Assembly (NCBI RefSeq): GCF_000764305.2
Contig: NW_025939233.1
Location: forward strand, 30,590-94,589
Origin: Hyalella azteca
Lineage: Eukaryota; Arthropoda; Malacostraca; Amphipoda; Hyalellidae
Length of the DNA stretch: 64,000 nucleotides
Direction: 5' to 3'
Position 1 is the first letter of the stretch. Each line of letters begins with the position of its first letter. Both the position numbers and the translations under genes were made by a program. Shown piece by piece: positions 12,119 through 23,221 of this stretch. Under the pieces are notes generated by a model. It was not told where the DNA came from. It worked only from the letters and a program-made list of their open reading frames with translations, and did no database searches.

Positions 12119-14399
12119 TATACTAATAGTTATAATAGCTAATGCTACATCCGGGTGGGTATTTATAATATTTCCTGTATGCAGAAAGCTAATTAATATT
12201 CTAGCGTCCCGTAGGTACAAGAGTCATGGCCGTGATTAATGAGCAGCTTAGCGGTGCGGCCAAATGCTGAATTATTGCACCAGGCCCGACACTAAAAAAT
12301 GTTTGGGATGCTAATTCCTGGGATGAGGTGTAGAGTTTATTTGTCACTAGTACTAAAGGCTACGCAGTAGATGATCAAAGGTACCGTGAATTTAAATGGT
12401 GCATCGTTATGTTGATTATTATAAAAATGCGTTTGCTCAATAAATAAGAATAATTCAGGTTTGGGATAAAAAAATTACTCCATAAGTCGTGTTGAGTGAG
12501 GTGAAAAAATGTTATCTTTTTTGTGGCCGTCGTGGCTTAGATACGAGAGTTGGCGAGTACGGGCCAGTAACTAAGAGCTTCTGGTATGATGTCGTTTTCT
12601 ATGCTTAAATTGAGGTTATGTGTCCAGTATTTTTTGTAATTTGTCATGATTTGCCGGAGATACAATGGAGAATTGGTTGACTATCACATGCCTTTTATTC
12701 CATGGCAAATATTTTCTTCTCTTATTAATTTGATAACAGTCAAGATATATGAACTGAAGTGAAACATTGACGAAAAACACACTGATAAACTCACTCGTGT
12801 ACTGTGTGCACACATTCGTGTGTAGTGTAAGTTATACAAGTTTCTGAAGAAACTATTTAGCACTCACAAGTGAGTTATCTTTCCTCACTCATTTATCTTT
12901 CTCACCATCTTACTTGCGCTCGCTATCTTCTCCATACAGCTTCCATGCATAGATCGTGAGCACCGCCCAGTCGCGTGTTGCTCTGCACAACTTGACCCAT
13001 CATTCTTGGGCAGCCGCTCGCGAGAGAGCACTTTTTCTTCCTTTCTGTTCTAATGCTTGAATATTGCAAGAGGAACAATTTTTTATGGAGGTACCATAAT
13101 CAAGCAAGACATTGTTCACATTTGTACGCAATGTTCTGGTTGATGAGATCCTGCAAGCATTTAACAAAATCTATCTCTCACCAATTAATAAAAGACTATC
13201 AATTTGACCAAAATCATTGAAACTTTCAGCTGAGTGTCATCGTTTTTGTACTAAATTTTCCCATGTTTGACTGGGATTTGCACTCCTTTTCAAAACTTCA
13301 TTGGGATTGTCTAAATGTATGTTTGGTCGTGCCGTCGATTCACAAATTTCCCTGTCCAGGGTAATGTATAAAACATGCATTTAAAAATACAAATCGACCC
13401 AATCTTCGCGAAATAAATAAATTAAAAATCATTATATTTCCTTTCACTTCATTATCCATGCATGTCTCACACATTGAAGGCTGAACAAGGATTTTATTAA
13501 AATAAATCGAAAATCAGCTTTAACTTAAAATCGTCATTCAGTCACCGACAGAGATGAAATTATTTTTTTTCACTCACCTGATATTATTCCTGATGAACTG
13601 TTATCGTTTTATTTCGATTATTCACAACTTATGAACACATTTTTTCTGAAATTTCAAGTAATTTCATGACGTCCTTCCAGCTCCATCATCGCTGCGCCAG
13701 ACGTAAACAAAGAAAATGGGCAAGACACTCTGTGACACGAGAGAGTGCGCGTGTTTTATCGATTGTGCACTGCTAAAAACGTTATGAATAGTATCAATCT
13801 CAGTGAAAATTTACTGCTTGATCATAAATTAAGACTCTCAGTGATCTATTATTCACAACGAATTGTTTTTATTAACTAGCCTACTAGCCAAGATGGCCGG
13901 CTATTGCTTCATCTCGACAATTAACTCAATTATTATCAGTCTTGGTGAGGTGATTGTGAACAATCGTGATGTAAAAAAATAGTGCAGAGGTGATATTGTT
14001 GAGTTAATTATTTTTATTTTAGATCCACGTTATTCTTAATTTATCTATTCATTCTATGCAGAAAATTCTGGCCTAGCCCTTATACCTACTGAGTTTTATA
14101 GTTGCAAAGCAACATTTTTTTGAATTAGCCTAATTTGAATTCTCTCATGGGCATGGCTTGATCATGCACTAAGAAAATGGCTCAAAAATTTGTTGACAAT
14201 CTTCAACTTGAATTTTGCCCGTCTGAAATCTACACGGAGCTCTGCAGGATTGGAAAAGTCTGTCTCATTTCTAAAATATTTCAGCTTTGAATTTTTTGTT
14301 CATAATGATTTAATGGGTGAAATTTACCTGGTGCAAATCTTGTGGCTGCAAAAGTGTTTCAGGAAGGTACTTTTTGAATCAAACAGCTGCTTTCTTCCC
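12119..14399. other. Unannotated stretch
   Basis: Mostly A+T-rich. A GC-richer patch lies around 12940-13030. I see no supported gene. A segment at 12520-12560 (tggccgtcgtggcttagata) recalls a pol III A box, but no B box follows. Confidence 0.5.
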
Positions 14400-14440
14400 G
14401 CTGGGAACAGCTGCGCTGTCACCGCGCAGCTGCTCCCAGC
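14400..14440 (+). repeat. GC-rich 17-bp hairpin
   Basis: Arm 14400-14416 (gctgggaacagctgcgc) pairs with 14424-14440 (gcgcagctgctcccagc) at 16 of 17 positions around a 7-nt loop. It stands out against A+T-rich surroundings. Smaller GC stems follow at once (ggcc-tcgt-ggcc near 14445-14456, and gctgcgatagcagc near 14459-14472). It could be a structured RNA, a relic of a transposon end or a cruciform site; nothing decides between these. Confidence 0.85.
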
Positions 14441-14633
14441 CTCTGGCCTCGTGGCCACGCTGCGATAGCAGCGCTTTCTAAGCGACTCATGTCGCTGGTT
14501 TGTAACTTGGAGAAGATGTTCAAGAAAATGAAGATGCTCATTTTGTTATAATCGTTAACGCTCATACGGGCTGAAAGTTTCAACGATTAAAACATTGCTT
14601 CCAAATAAGGTACCGATTCCAACTAAACTAAAA

Positions 14634-14854
14634 AATAAAATTTTTACCACCTAGCAGCTCATGTTAATTTCGTAGATTTCGCCTTCGTTTTCACGGTTCA
14701 CGGCTGAACGACCCGGTCTCCAAGATTTGCTCATGCACAACGACCAAGAAATATGTCTTAATATAATGAACGCAACTCGCTCAAAGTCTGCACACATATC
14801 CGTTAGGACCTATGGCTTTTTGAACTGCATGAGAACACTTTGTTGTTAAGCAGA
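14634..14854. repeat. First copy of a 221-bp direct repeat flanking an N
   Basis: This 221-bp segment is repeated at 14856-15076 with one difference seen (cacggttcac versus caaggttcac). Its content (attt(t/c)gccttcgttt, caagaaat..tctta, aacgcaact) resembles the subrepeat units of the foldback element at 27.8-28.7 kb. The duplication itself is probably false; see the finding. Confidence 0.9.
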
Positions 14855-14855
14855 N
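14855..14855. other. Single N, probable contig join
   Basis: One undetermined base sits exactly between two near-identical 221-bp copies. This is what an unmerged overlap of two contig ends, joined with a minimal gap, would look like. Confidence 0.8.
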
Positions 14856-15076
14856 AATAAAATTTTTACCACCTAGCAGCTCATGTTAATTTCGTAGATT
14901 TCGCCTTCGTTTTCAAGGTTCACGGCTGAACGACCCGGTCTCCAAGATTTGCTCATGCACAACGACCAAGAAATATGTCTTAATATAATGAACGCAACTC
15001 GCTCAAAGTCTGCACACATATCCGTTAGGACCTATGGCTTTTTGAACTGCATGAGAACACTTTGTTGTTAAGCAGA
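14856..15076. repeat. Second copy of the 221-bp direct repeat
   Basis: Same content as 14634-14854 apart from one base, and ending in the same aagcaga. After it the sequence continues uniquely (taatttttattcaag). Confidence 0.9.
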
Positions 15077-15164
15077 TAATTTTTATTCAAGTTTAGTAAT
15101 AATTTCGATTGCAAGAAATCAAAATTAAGTTCGAAAAAAAAGTTCGAAGCATAGCTCTGAGCAA

Positions 15165-16140
15165 CAGGTTCGGTTAGTGTGATTCCCCCCCACTGGGGTT
15201 GGGTCAAGTCAGGAACAGGTTCGGTTAATGTTAATCCCCCCACTGGGGTTTGGTCAAGTGAGGAACAGTTTCGGTTAGTGTGATCCCCCCCCCCACTGGG
15301 GGGTTGGGTCAAGTGAGGAACAGGTTCGGTTAGTGTGATTCCCCCCCCCCCACTGGGGGGTTGGGTCAAGTGAGGAACAGGTTCGGTTAGTGTGATTCCC
15401 CCCCACTGAGGTTGGGTCAAGTCAGGAACAGGTTCATTTAGTGTGATACCCCCCCACTGGGGTTGGGTCAAGTCAGGAACAGGTTCGGTTAATGTGATTC
15501 CCCCCCCACTGGGGTTGGGTCAAGTAAGGAACAGGTTCGGTAAATGTGATTCCCCCCCCACTGGGTTTGGGTCAAGTCAGGAACAGGTTCGGTTAATGTG
15601 ATTCCCTCCCACTGGGGTTGGGTCAAGTCAGGAACAGGTTCGGTTAGTGTGATTCCACCCCACTGGGGTTGGGTCGAGTCAGGATCAGGTTCTGTTAGTG
15701 ATAGCTGATTGCATAGGCCTACTGGGGTTGGGTCAAGTCAGGAACAGGTTCGGTTAGTGTGATTCCCCCCCACTGGGGTTGGGTCGAGTCAGGATCAGGT
15801 TCTGTTAGTGATAGCTGATTGCATAGGCCTACTGGGGTTGGGTCAAGTCAGGAACAGGTTCGGTTAGTGTGATTCCCCCCCACTGGGTTTGGGTCAAGTC
15901 AGGAACAAGTTCGGTTAGTGTGATTCCCCCCCACGGGGTTGGGTCAAGTCAGGAACAGGTTCTGTTAGTGATAGCTGATTGCTTGTGCCCATTGGGGTTA
16001 GGTCGAGTCAGGTACAGCCGTACAGGTTATGTTAGCGGAAAGTGATTGCCTATGCCCAGCACACTGGGGTTAGGTCGAGTCAGGTACAGGTTCGGTTAGT
16101 GTGTTTCACCTCCCCCCCTCCCCCCGTATTGCGTCAAGTG
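15165..16140. repeat. 51-bp C-tract/G-tract minisatellite
   Basis: About 18-19 units with a modal period of 51 bp. Each reads roughly caggttcggttagtgtgatt, then a run of 4-11 C, then cactggggttgggtcaagtc. Unit lengths vary mostly through the C run. A longer variant containing agtgatagctgattgcat appears at least three times (about 15696, 15810 and 15968), giving higher-order structure. The right end degenerates after 16080. The minus-strand frame at 15025-15471 (LTQPQWGGITLTEPVP repeated) is repeat translation. Confidence 0.95.
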
Positions 16141-16217
16141 AGGAAGAAGAGGCCAAGTTTCCTTGAGGCGTTGCTGGTCATTGACTTTTTTTGGTGGAGT
16201 GTAAATAAAAGATAAAT

Positions 16218-16250
16218 TTCGCTTTAGATAAATTTGTAATCTAAAGCGAA
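16218..16250 (+). repeat. 12-bp perfect hairpin
   Basis: ttcgctttagat (16218-16229) and atctaaagcgaa (16239-16250) are perfect complements with a 9-nt loop. It lies between the minisatellite and the hammerhead-containing retroelement fragment and may belong to that element's leader, but this is not shown. Confidence 0.8.
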
Positions 16251-16378
16251 TGAGAGACATTGTTGTGAGATGTGTGTATTATAAAGGAAAAAAGTGTAAA
16301 ATGAATGAAGAAAAAGAAGAAGGGGGGGTGAGGTGGTGAATAACTGGTTGCCTGCGTCTACTCAGCTGCTCGACCTCG

Positions 16379-16418
16379 TTGCCTGAAGATGCTCAGTGAT
16401 GAGCGAAACGCGTCGCAG
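16379..16418 (+). ncRNA. Minimal type I hammerhead ribozyme motif (Penelope-like element)
   Basis: All elements of a hammerhead core occur in order. Stem I pairs TTGC (16379-16382) with GCAG (16415-16418), including one wobble. Box CTGANGA is CTGAAGA at 16383-16389. Stem II pairs GCTCA (16391-16395) with TGAGC (16400-16404) around a GTGA tetraloop. GAAA is at 16405-16408. Stem III is a 2-bp AC/GT helix closed by two bases, and the cleavage triplet GTC is at 16412-16414, so cleavage is predicted after C16414. Hammerheads with very short stem III are known from Penelope-like retroelements, and the frame that follows resembles the start of such an element. Self-cleavage is inferred from the motif. 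Confidence 0.72.
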
Positions 16419-16419
16419 G

Positions 16420-16643
16420 ATTTACCTAACCTTCCATTTGGCCAAATTTTAAGACTTATTGACCCTGTTACTGTACCTCTTATCCGAAAGCTTGAGAGAT
16501 TAAACTCAAAAGATGTCCTCAATAAAACCGGCATTATTTTTAACCAAACATGTTTAAATGAAGGGCTCTACCCTAAATATACAAATTTCAGATTATATGT
16601 TAACATAAACATTCATTATTCATTGACATTTTCTATCAAATAA
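16420..16643 (+). pseudogene. Penelope-like element, fragment of the N-terminal coding region
   Basis: Directly after the hammerhead motif a frame reads through about 75 codons. It includes RKLERLNSKDV and FNQTCLNEGLYPKYTNFRLY, a pattern (charged helix, then F-N-x-T-C-x-x-x-G-L-x-P-x-Y-T) that recalls the region upstream of the reverse transcriptase in Penelope-like elements. The open frame starts upstream at 16389, inside the ribozyme. It ends at a stop at 16641-16643 with no reverse transcriptase motifs after it, so this is a truncated copy. The family call rests on the combination with the hammerhead and is moderate. Confidence 0.5.
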
Positions 16644-17777
16644 TTATCAACTTTATCTATTTGATTAAATTTTCTCAACAGGCATTTAATTGCCAGTGGT
16701 CATGAATGGTAATGGGGTGGTGTTACTAAGATATATCATAAAATTCGTGGAGTATCATTTCACTATACAAAGGGATTAATTTTGGAAGAGATTGTAACTG
16801 AGCGCATATTTTCCTCAAATATTTCCCTGAATTCACTATCGAATACAAGATGAACGTCAAGTGTAAAATCTAGATGAGGTTTGCAGTGCCAGTCCACAAC
16901 TGAAAGCTCAAGGGCACAGAAATTTCATTTATTAAAGGCGCTTCTGGCTCTTGAATCTTTATTTCTCTTACTCTTTACGTTTAAGTTTTACTTATTTCAG
17001 CCGAATTATTCATATTTGATCAATAATATGGGTGAACAATGTTCAAACAATAGCACATCACTATCCTAGCTTTAAACTTGAACAAAGCAATTTTTTGTTT
17101 GAACAAATCGTCTTTAGTTGCTTCGGGGTCAGAAGTGAAACTGATTCATTCAAGAAACTATAGATGCAAATATCGTATTGATATACAACGGTGCGTAACG
17201 AAATCAGTTGAAGAATAATCGCGATAAGTGCAAATAATTTAGTTCATAAGCATAGAGTAAGCTAACCTATCTTGTAACTTAGCACGCCCTCAAGTACATT
17301 TCACAACAGTCTCGTGAGTCAGGCAGCACATGTATCACTGTTAGAAAAAACGGGCGAAAAATACGTAACACACGTTATTTTTGCACTCTTATCAACCGTA
17401 ATCTGGTCATTCGGTTTTTTGCCGTGGTTTGTTCGAGTTCAGCGGTAGATGGCGCCACGGTCATCAGTCGAGTTAATACATAGACGCCATTTTGAGTGGA
17501 AGACATTGCTTAAGAGCTAAATTTAGCCAATTTATTTATGTTGTTTTATGCTAATTTTTGGTAATGGTTGTAATTTTTGTACAAATGATAAGGTATCGTG
17601 TGTTACTCAGTTGAGTTGCTCATGTTTGTTGTCCTATTCTTCGAGTGGTAATACTTTGAGTTGCGTTGGCTCGAAATCAGTCGATTGCTGAACTTAGTAG
17701 ACTAGAGCCATGAGGTTCATGACAGTGATGTATGCCAGACGAGTGACACCAACCAGCAAAATATATTAGTAGAGGGT
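16644..17777. other. Unannotated A+T-rich stretch
   Basis: No further retroelement coding sequence can be followed here. A CTCF-like motif at 17445-17456 is listed separately. Confidence 0.5.
17445..17456 (+). promoter_or_regulatory. CTCF-like motif (gtagatggcgcc)
   Basis: The string gtagatggcgcc matches the arthropod CTCF core AGRTGGCGC. A single 12-bp match in 64 kb may be chance, and no neighbouring gene or boundary feature is visible. A second gatggcgcc is at about 26799-26807. Confidence 0.2.
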
Positions 17778-17872
17778 TGTCACTTATATAGCTGGCTGTC
17801 GTCGCGGTATTGTGTTACTTATACAGCTGGCAGTCATCGCGGTATTGAGTATTACTTATATAGCTGACTGTA
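17778..17872. repeat. 35-bp minisatellite, small proximal array
   Basis: Three diverged units of the same repeat as the larger array at 18.7-19.2 kb: acttatatagctggctgtc and gtcgcggtattg, with substitutions and small indels. Confidence 0.85.
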
Positions 17873-18673
17873 CAAAATTGTGGTACAATTTAAGGATCTT
17901 AGAATAAGAAATTGCACCTCATGTAATAAATTAGAATTCCAAAGCATTACTGTACCGTGACTCCAATATTTACGTGTAGTCACGAACTATAGTCAGCCAA
18001 ACCGCACAGCTAGCTAGCGACAATGAATCAACAGTCAGTAGAACTTCAGATCCCATCTGGTGCAGACCTGCCCACTTTGGTCTCATCAACTTTTTGTATC
18101 TTCAGTTAGTCTTCACCGTAACCCGACCACCTTGTTCTCTGGGCCCATTTCACCTGATGCGTACACCTTCACCGTATCTCCTGAGTTATCCCTACACTTA
18201 CGGAGACGCTCGCTACTACCACGACGAGCAGCACGTGCCGGTGGTGACGTGAATGATCAACCTGTCTTGGCGGTTGGCTATGGGAGGTGCTGAGATCTGC
18301 AGGGAGGCCCACGATCTTAGCGCTGATGGCCCCACGACGAGATCACGGTATACGCGTCCAGGAGTGTTCGTGTTCTCATTCAGTAAGGAACCTAGTTTCC
18401 GATCGCTGAGCAAGTTCCTCTAAAATAAAAAGCTTCTACGTCCTAAATCATTTGATCAGTTTGAATTGGAATTCTAATTTACAATCTAATTTAAAATCAC
18501 TTTGAAATTCTGTCAATAAAAGCTTTGTGAACTATTTACAGACGTGAAGTGGCGCTAAAGGTGGAAGATGCATGGAAGGAGTCTGGGTCAGAAGCCTTAT
18601 TAGCTTCTGAGTTTCGTTCAATAAACTTGTATCGTTCCTTGACTTTGGTCCATTTTCCCCATTATTTAGTGCA
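17873..18673. other. Spacer between two arrays of the same minisatellite
   Basis: This 800-bp spacer includes a GC-richer patch at about 18060-18420 with two short overlapping frames on opposite strands. Neither resembles a known protein. Confidence 0.5.
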
Positions 18674-19240
18674 CTGACCGTCTTCGCGGTATCGTTTTAC
18701 TTATAACAGCTGGCCGTAGTCGAGATATTGTGTTACTTATATAGCTGGCCGTCGTTACGGTATTGTGTTACTTATATAGCTGGCCGTCATCGCGCTATTG
18801 TGTTACTTATATAGCTGGCCGTCGTTGCGGTATTGTGTTACTTATATAGCTGGCCGTCGTTGCGGTATTGTGTTACTTATATAGCTGGCCGTCGTCGCGG
18901 TATTGTGTTACTCGTATAGCTGGCCGTCGTCGCGGCATTGTGTTACTTGGCTGGCTGTTGTGTTACTTGGCTGGCTGTTGTCGCTGTATTGTGTTACTTA
19001 TATAGCTGGCCGTCGTCGCGGTATTATGTTACTTATATAGCTGGTCGTCGTCGCGGTATTGTGTTACTTATATGGCTGGCCGTCGTCGCGGTATTATGTT
19101 ACTTATATAGCTGGTCGTCGTCGCGGTATTGTTACTTATATAGCTGGCCGTCGTCGCGGTATTGTGTTACTTATATGGCTGGCTGTTGTCGCGGTATTGC
19201 GTTACTTATATAGCTGGCCGTCATCGCGGTATAGGGCGTT
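18674..19240. repeat. 35-bp minisatellite, main array
   Basis: About 16 units near tgttacttatatagctggcc followed by gtcgtcgcggtattg. There are substitutions (gtcgttgcgg, gtcatcgcgg) and shortened units (around 18945-18990 and 19130). The open frames across it (18938-19213 and 19059-19328) with repeated CYLYSWPSSRY residues are repeat translations. Confidence 0.95.
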
Positions 19241-21699
19241 ACTTAAATGCCCAGCCACCGAAGTGTCTATGGATGTGGGTATAATCTATACATGTATATA
19301 TCCGAAACGGCTGCGGCTGTGTTACTGATTTACCAACAACCATCTTTGTTGCAGAAGTATGTAAATACCGGTCAAAGCTTACCAAGTTTAAGAGACAACC
19401 CGTCGAACACAAGCCAATCTTCTACCAATATTTGCTACCATTGAAACAATTACGCTGTAAAGAAACGCGTTGATACACGTAATTTATTAGTAAAAAAGTT
19501 GTTGTCTAATTTAGGTTTTAGTTCCCCTTTGACGTAATCATCCCCGTGCTTTTATCGTACTTTCTCATACTTATTTATGATTTTGCCAGAAAGATACGCT
19601 GGCCAATTAGTCGTCATAATATTAGAATATTATCATTTAAGTCAGCTCTTGACTTAAATCTATTATGCTTGCTAATGTTATGTTCCAGATTGCTAGTTTA
19701 CCGACTATCACTAGTTTAAAATTTGTGTTTGTCTGGTTTGGGTGTTCGTGCTGCTGCTGCTGCGATTCTTTTGTCGTTACTATCAGGGGCTCCTGAGTAT
19801 TATCTATATCTCTACTTTATAATCTCTCAAATTAAATAGATGAAAACTTTTTTCCGCTTTTCCAATTTTAATTCTACCATTTTATGTGCAACACAGTTGA
19901 AAAAGATTATTGCGTGCGGCAGCTTTATGGAGGGTTTTACGAATAGTTTTTTTTATATAAGGTACAAAAACGACTAGGTACACTGATTTTTATCTGATTC
20001 TTATCATTATATGTATTATCAGTTTATTGTTTTTCAAGTAATAAAGCTTCATAATTTGAAGTTAACGCCCCATCGCAATTTACGATAATTTGCCTCTTCG
20101 CTCGTATACAAGAAAGTTCTTTAAAACTGAACATAATTGAGGATAATATTAGAGCGCGGCCCTTACTACTCCTATTGGTGCGTTGCCTGCACTCGAGGAG
20201 GGCAAGCGTTTAATCACGTCTATAAACCGTTGCCCCATTAATCGCCGTGACATTGCTTGTGGCGTACATAGGATCGAAACAAAATTCATAGCCAAAAGAA
20301 ATTGTATATATGATCGAAGTTTTCAGGAAAATTCCCGGTTACCGCAAATTACGTGAGGTAATTACGTTATTATGATCCATGTTGGTTAACAGTAAAAAAA
20401 TAAAAATGTTATGACGGAATTAAATTATGTCTCGTTAAATGATTTATTTTTTGTTGCGTTACCTCAAGAAGATACGTTTTTTATTAACATTCAGCAAACA
20501 AATGAATATAAATTTTTTATTATGGTTATTAATTTCTGAATTAACCACTTTCATTCGTTAAAATATATTTTTGGCAATTCAAGCTCCGTGTCAGATATGG
20601 GATCTACATATTAAAAAATTGCGTGGAATGTGGAAAATCGTGCTGAATTTATAATATATTTTGAAGCAAACCCACTTATTTCATAGCTTATTATCACAGA
20701 GAGAAACAATGAGCAGAACAATTAAATAAGGAAATATTGGAAATCAGAAAATAACAGTTTTCTGATTTGGTTTGTTATGATTCCGCACTCGCAGAGAAAA
20801 GCACTTTTCAGAAAACATTGAACAAAATACATTGAGACCGACCATTCAACTTTAGCCTAAGTCATCAATGAAATTGTCCCATCCCACGGTTGATTCTGGT
20901 CCCATAGCGCACCGTTACCACGAGAATAGAGAACTGGAACACAATATACCAGCGGTCACAAGCCAACGGTCAGCCAGCGCTATAATTACTTCAATGACAA
21001 CACCAAAATGTCCCGTTGCCGGACATTTTGGTTGAAGGTGATGAAAGTCCCAATCTGTAATGAAGGCGAACAGGAAGGTAATTGGTCGCACCTCGAGGTC
21101 ATTATCATCAGCAATTGCTGAGTAACAATGATGCGTCGAACCCAAACCTTCTGATGCCGCCAGATAGACTCGCTGGAGTGACACGCGCGTCCATGTAGCC
21201 TGGATACGAGCTGTATACTTGGTCCGGGTGCAGCCTTTGTGATGAATAACTTGCTTCATATATTACGGTGCACTGCCACTGTTCTATGGGCTGCGTTAAA
21301 TAATACTTCCAAAAATTCTTCTTTTAGCTTCCAATCGTGGCGATTGCGTCATTTTCAGACGATTGCCATCCTATACGGCGCATGCAAAAGTTAAAAGGCA
21401 ATAAGCAGAGATAACGGCATTCTTAATTTTAAAACTAACTAATATGCCTCCATAGCCTGATCAATTCTTGAACACCATGTTAATCTTCAACTGTCTAGCT
21501 TATTAGAAGCATCAGCATATGAATAGAATCCTGTATTTTTGAGACTATTAGGGAGATTTTTTTTCGAGGGGCGGTTAAACTTTTGAATGGTGTAGGAATA
21601 CAAAGCCAGTGCGAAGTATATATGCTTACATGAGAGTAATCAAATTCCTCCTAAGAACATGCTAAAGCCCTTCAATCGCGAACCAAATTATTTTTAATG
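19241..21699. other. Unannotated A+T-rich stretch
   Basis: Contains a short ctg run at 19748-19765 and the 11-bp hairpin at 21003-21031. The minus-strand frame 20915-21259 (114 codons) covers that hairpin and has no recognisable motif. Confidence 0.5.
21003..21031 (+). repeat. 11-bp perfect hairpin
   Basis: ccaaaatgtcc (21003-21013) and ggacattttgg (21021-21031) pair perfectly with a 7-nt loop. No T-run and no associated gene were seen. Confidence 0.8.
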
Positions 21700-22250
21700 C
21701 ATTTTAGCCGTGCTATAGTTGATAAATTTCATTCTCAAACTTTAAGTTATGCATTTTCATTTGAATAGGAATTTAAGTAAGAATTTTTGAGAAAAAAATT
21801 TTTAATAGGATAGAAATAGCTGTACTACATGTATTAGAAAAAAAAGCAAAAAAAGCAAAGATGATTTACTTTTAAGCTTCTTTTATGGTCGAAAGATAAT
21901 TTTTAATTTTAGAAAATATGAAGACATTTCAATCATTATCTTGATTAATCTTGCCTGTTAAAATTAAATGCCTTCATTTTTTTGAAGAAATAGATGACAT
22001 ATAATTTTATATATTTACCTTTTTGGCAAATAATTTTTGTAACGCTTTTCATCTAGAAATTTGTGGAGTTTGTATACGTATTTTATAACAAAATTCCTAG
22101 CTGTTAAAGTTCCTAGCTTCTATTAACAGAATTTCTTGCTTCTAGAGCTTCAAGAGATTAAACGAATGCTAGAAAACCAAAATAATTCCAGTAAGTTTCT
22201 GACTGCTAGCGAAGCAGCTTCACCTCGAAATATCATGTACTGCAACTGCG
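21700..22250 (+). repeat. Dispersed repeat family, copy A
   Basis: This segment aligns by eye with the reverse complement of 33770-34215. Shared blocks include gtgctata..gttgat, aggaatttaag, tagctgtactacat, taagcttct, tatggtcgaaa, cttgattaatcttg, acaaaattcctagc and gcagcttcac....atcatgtactg. Order is conserved across about 500 bp with several indels, so these are two old copies of one interspersed repeat. No coding motif was seen. Confidence 0.75.
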
Positions 22251-23169
22251 TACTTGTGATACATGATCCTGATGCTGAGAGTTAAACTAAAGGAATTATC
22301 TTATGTACAGCGACGGCATGAACCGCAGCCTTGCTGGTGAGCAAGGACTTGCAACGAAGAAAATTTTTCTGCGATAGAGACGCGGCAACATCTTACTGCA
22401 AAAAACATGAAATGAGCTGCGAAAACTTATACTTGCATTCCCAGACAAAGCTCATATATAGATGTAATTTTTTGGCTTACCGTTCAAAATTTATATTCTT
22501 TATCTTCTTACGTTCATAAGTCTTTTTTGGTTCTGAGATGAAAATTACGCGTCAGACACGCCCATCTGATGTATCAATATAATTTAATAGAGTTTATTCA
22601 AGAGATGTTGGGAATGGGAAAGAGAAGTTTTCGGCTGACCCGAGATGGTTAGGGTTAATAAGTATTGATTATTGTCTTCATCTCTTCAACACTTAACACG
22701 CCTCGTAAGGCCGACAGAAGATAGGTTCTCATATGTCGGATTGATAGTATTTTACTTACCCGCGCGCGTTATTATCCACAAGGTAGCATAAAACAATTAC
22801 TTCAACTGAACGCTACCCTAGAATTTTTTACCGAATTTGAAAAAAATCAAATTTAAAAAAAAGACGTACAAAAGTCCTAGTATCGCAATGAGTTAATCTT
22901 TGATTTATTATTAATTCCTTTTGGATGAAGCGTAATCATGATTCTCGTTGTGCCGTACGAAAGCAAAATGACAAACCTTGTAACAACCAACTGCTTATAT
23001 ACAGCATTCAATTTTAGAATACTTTTAATTCAATGTTCTTCATCCGTGTTCCACTGATGACAGAAAGTAACAATGCTGAATCAAATTATTATACATTTAT
23101 CTCACTTTCGACGATAGTATATACGAGTATTTCGAAATGATGCTTGCATTATAACGTTATAATGTGGAG

Positions 23170-23221
23170 GCCTTGCCAGTCTAACTGCAGTAAACTCGAT
23201 CAATGCACGGTCTGGCAAGGC
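23170..23221 (+). repeat. 10-bp stem-loop, 32-nt loop
   Basis: gccttgccag (23170-23179) pairs with ctggcaaggc (23212-23221); the flanking bases add about two more pairs with one bulge. The stem is too short for an animal microRNA precursor. Confidence 0.7.

Noticed and set aside
12002..12220. Poly-leucine minus-strand frame
   Set aside because: It is the (TAA)n microsatellite read on the other strand.
12520..12600. tRNA- or SINE-like A box (gtggcttagata)
   Set aside because: No B box (GGTTCGANNCC) at the right distance and no cloverleaf could be drawn.
15025..15471. 148-codon minus-strand frame with repeated LTQPQWGGITLTEPVP
   Set aside because: It is the translation of the 51-bp minisatellite; unit length differences shift the frame and it ends in unrelated sequence.
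15165..16140. Possible CRISPR array
   Set aside because: There are no unique spacers, the whole unit repeats, and the sequence is eukaryotic; it is a minisatellite.
18938..19328. Overlapping frames with repeated CYLYSWPSSRY
   Set aside because: Translation of the 35-bp minisatellite, not a protein.
23170..23221. Possible microRNA precursor
   Set aside because: The stem is only 10-12 bp with a 32-nt loop, well short of a Drosha/Dicer substrate.
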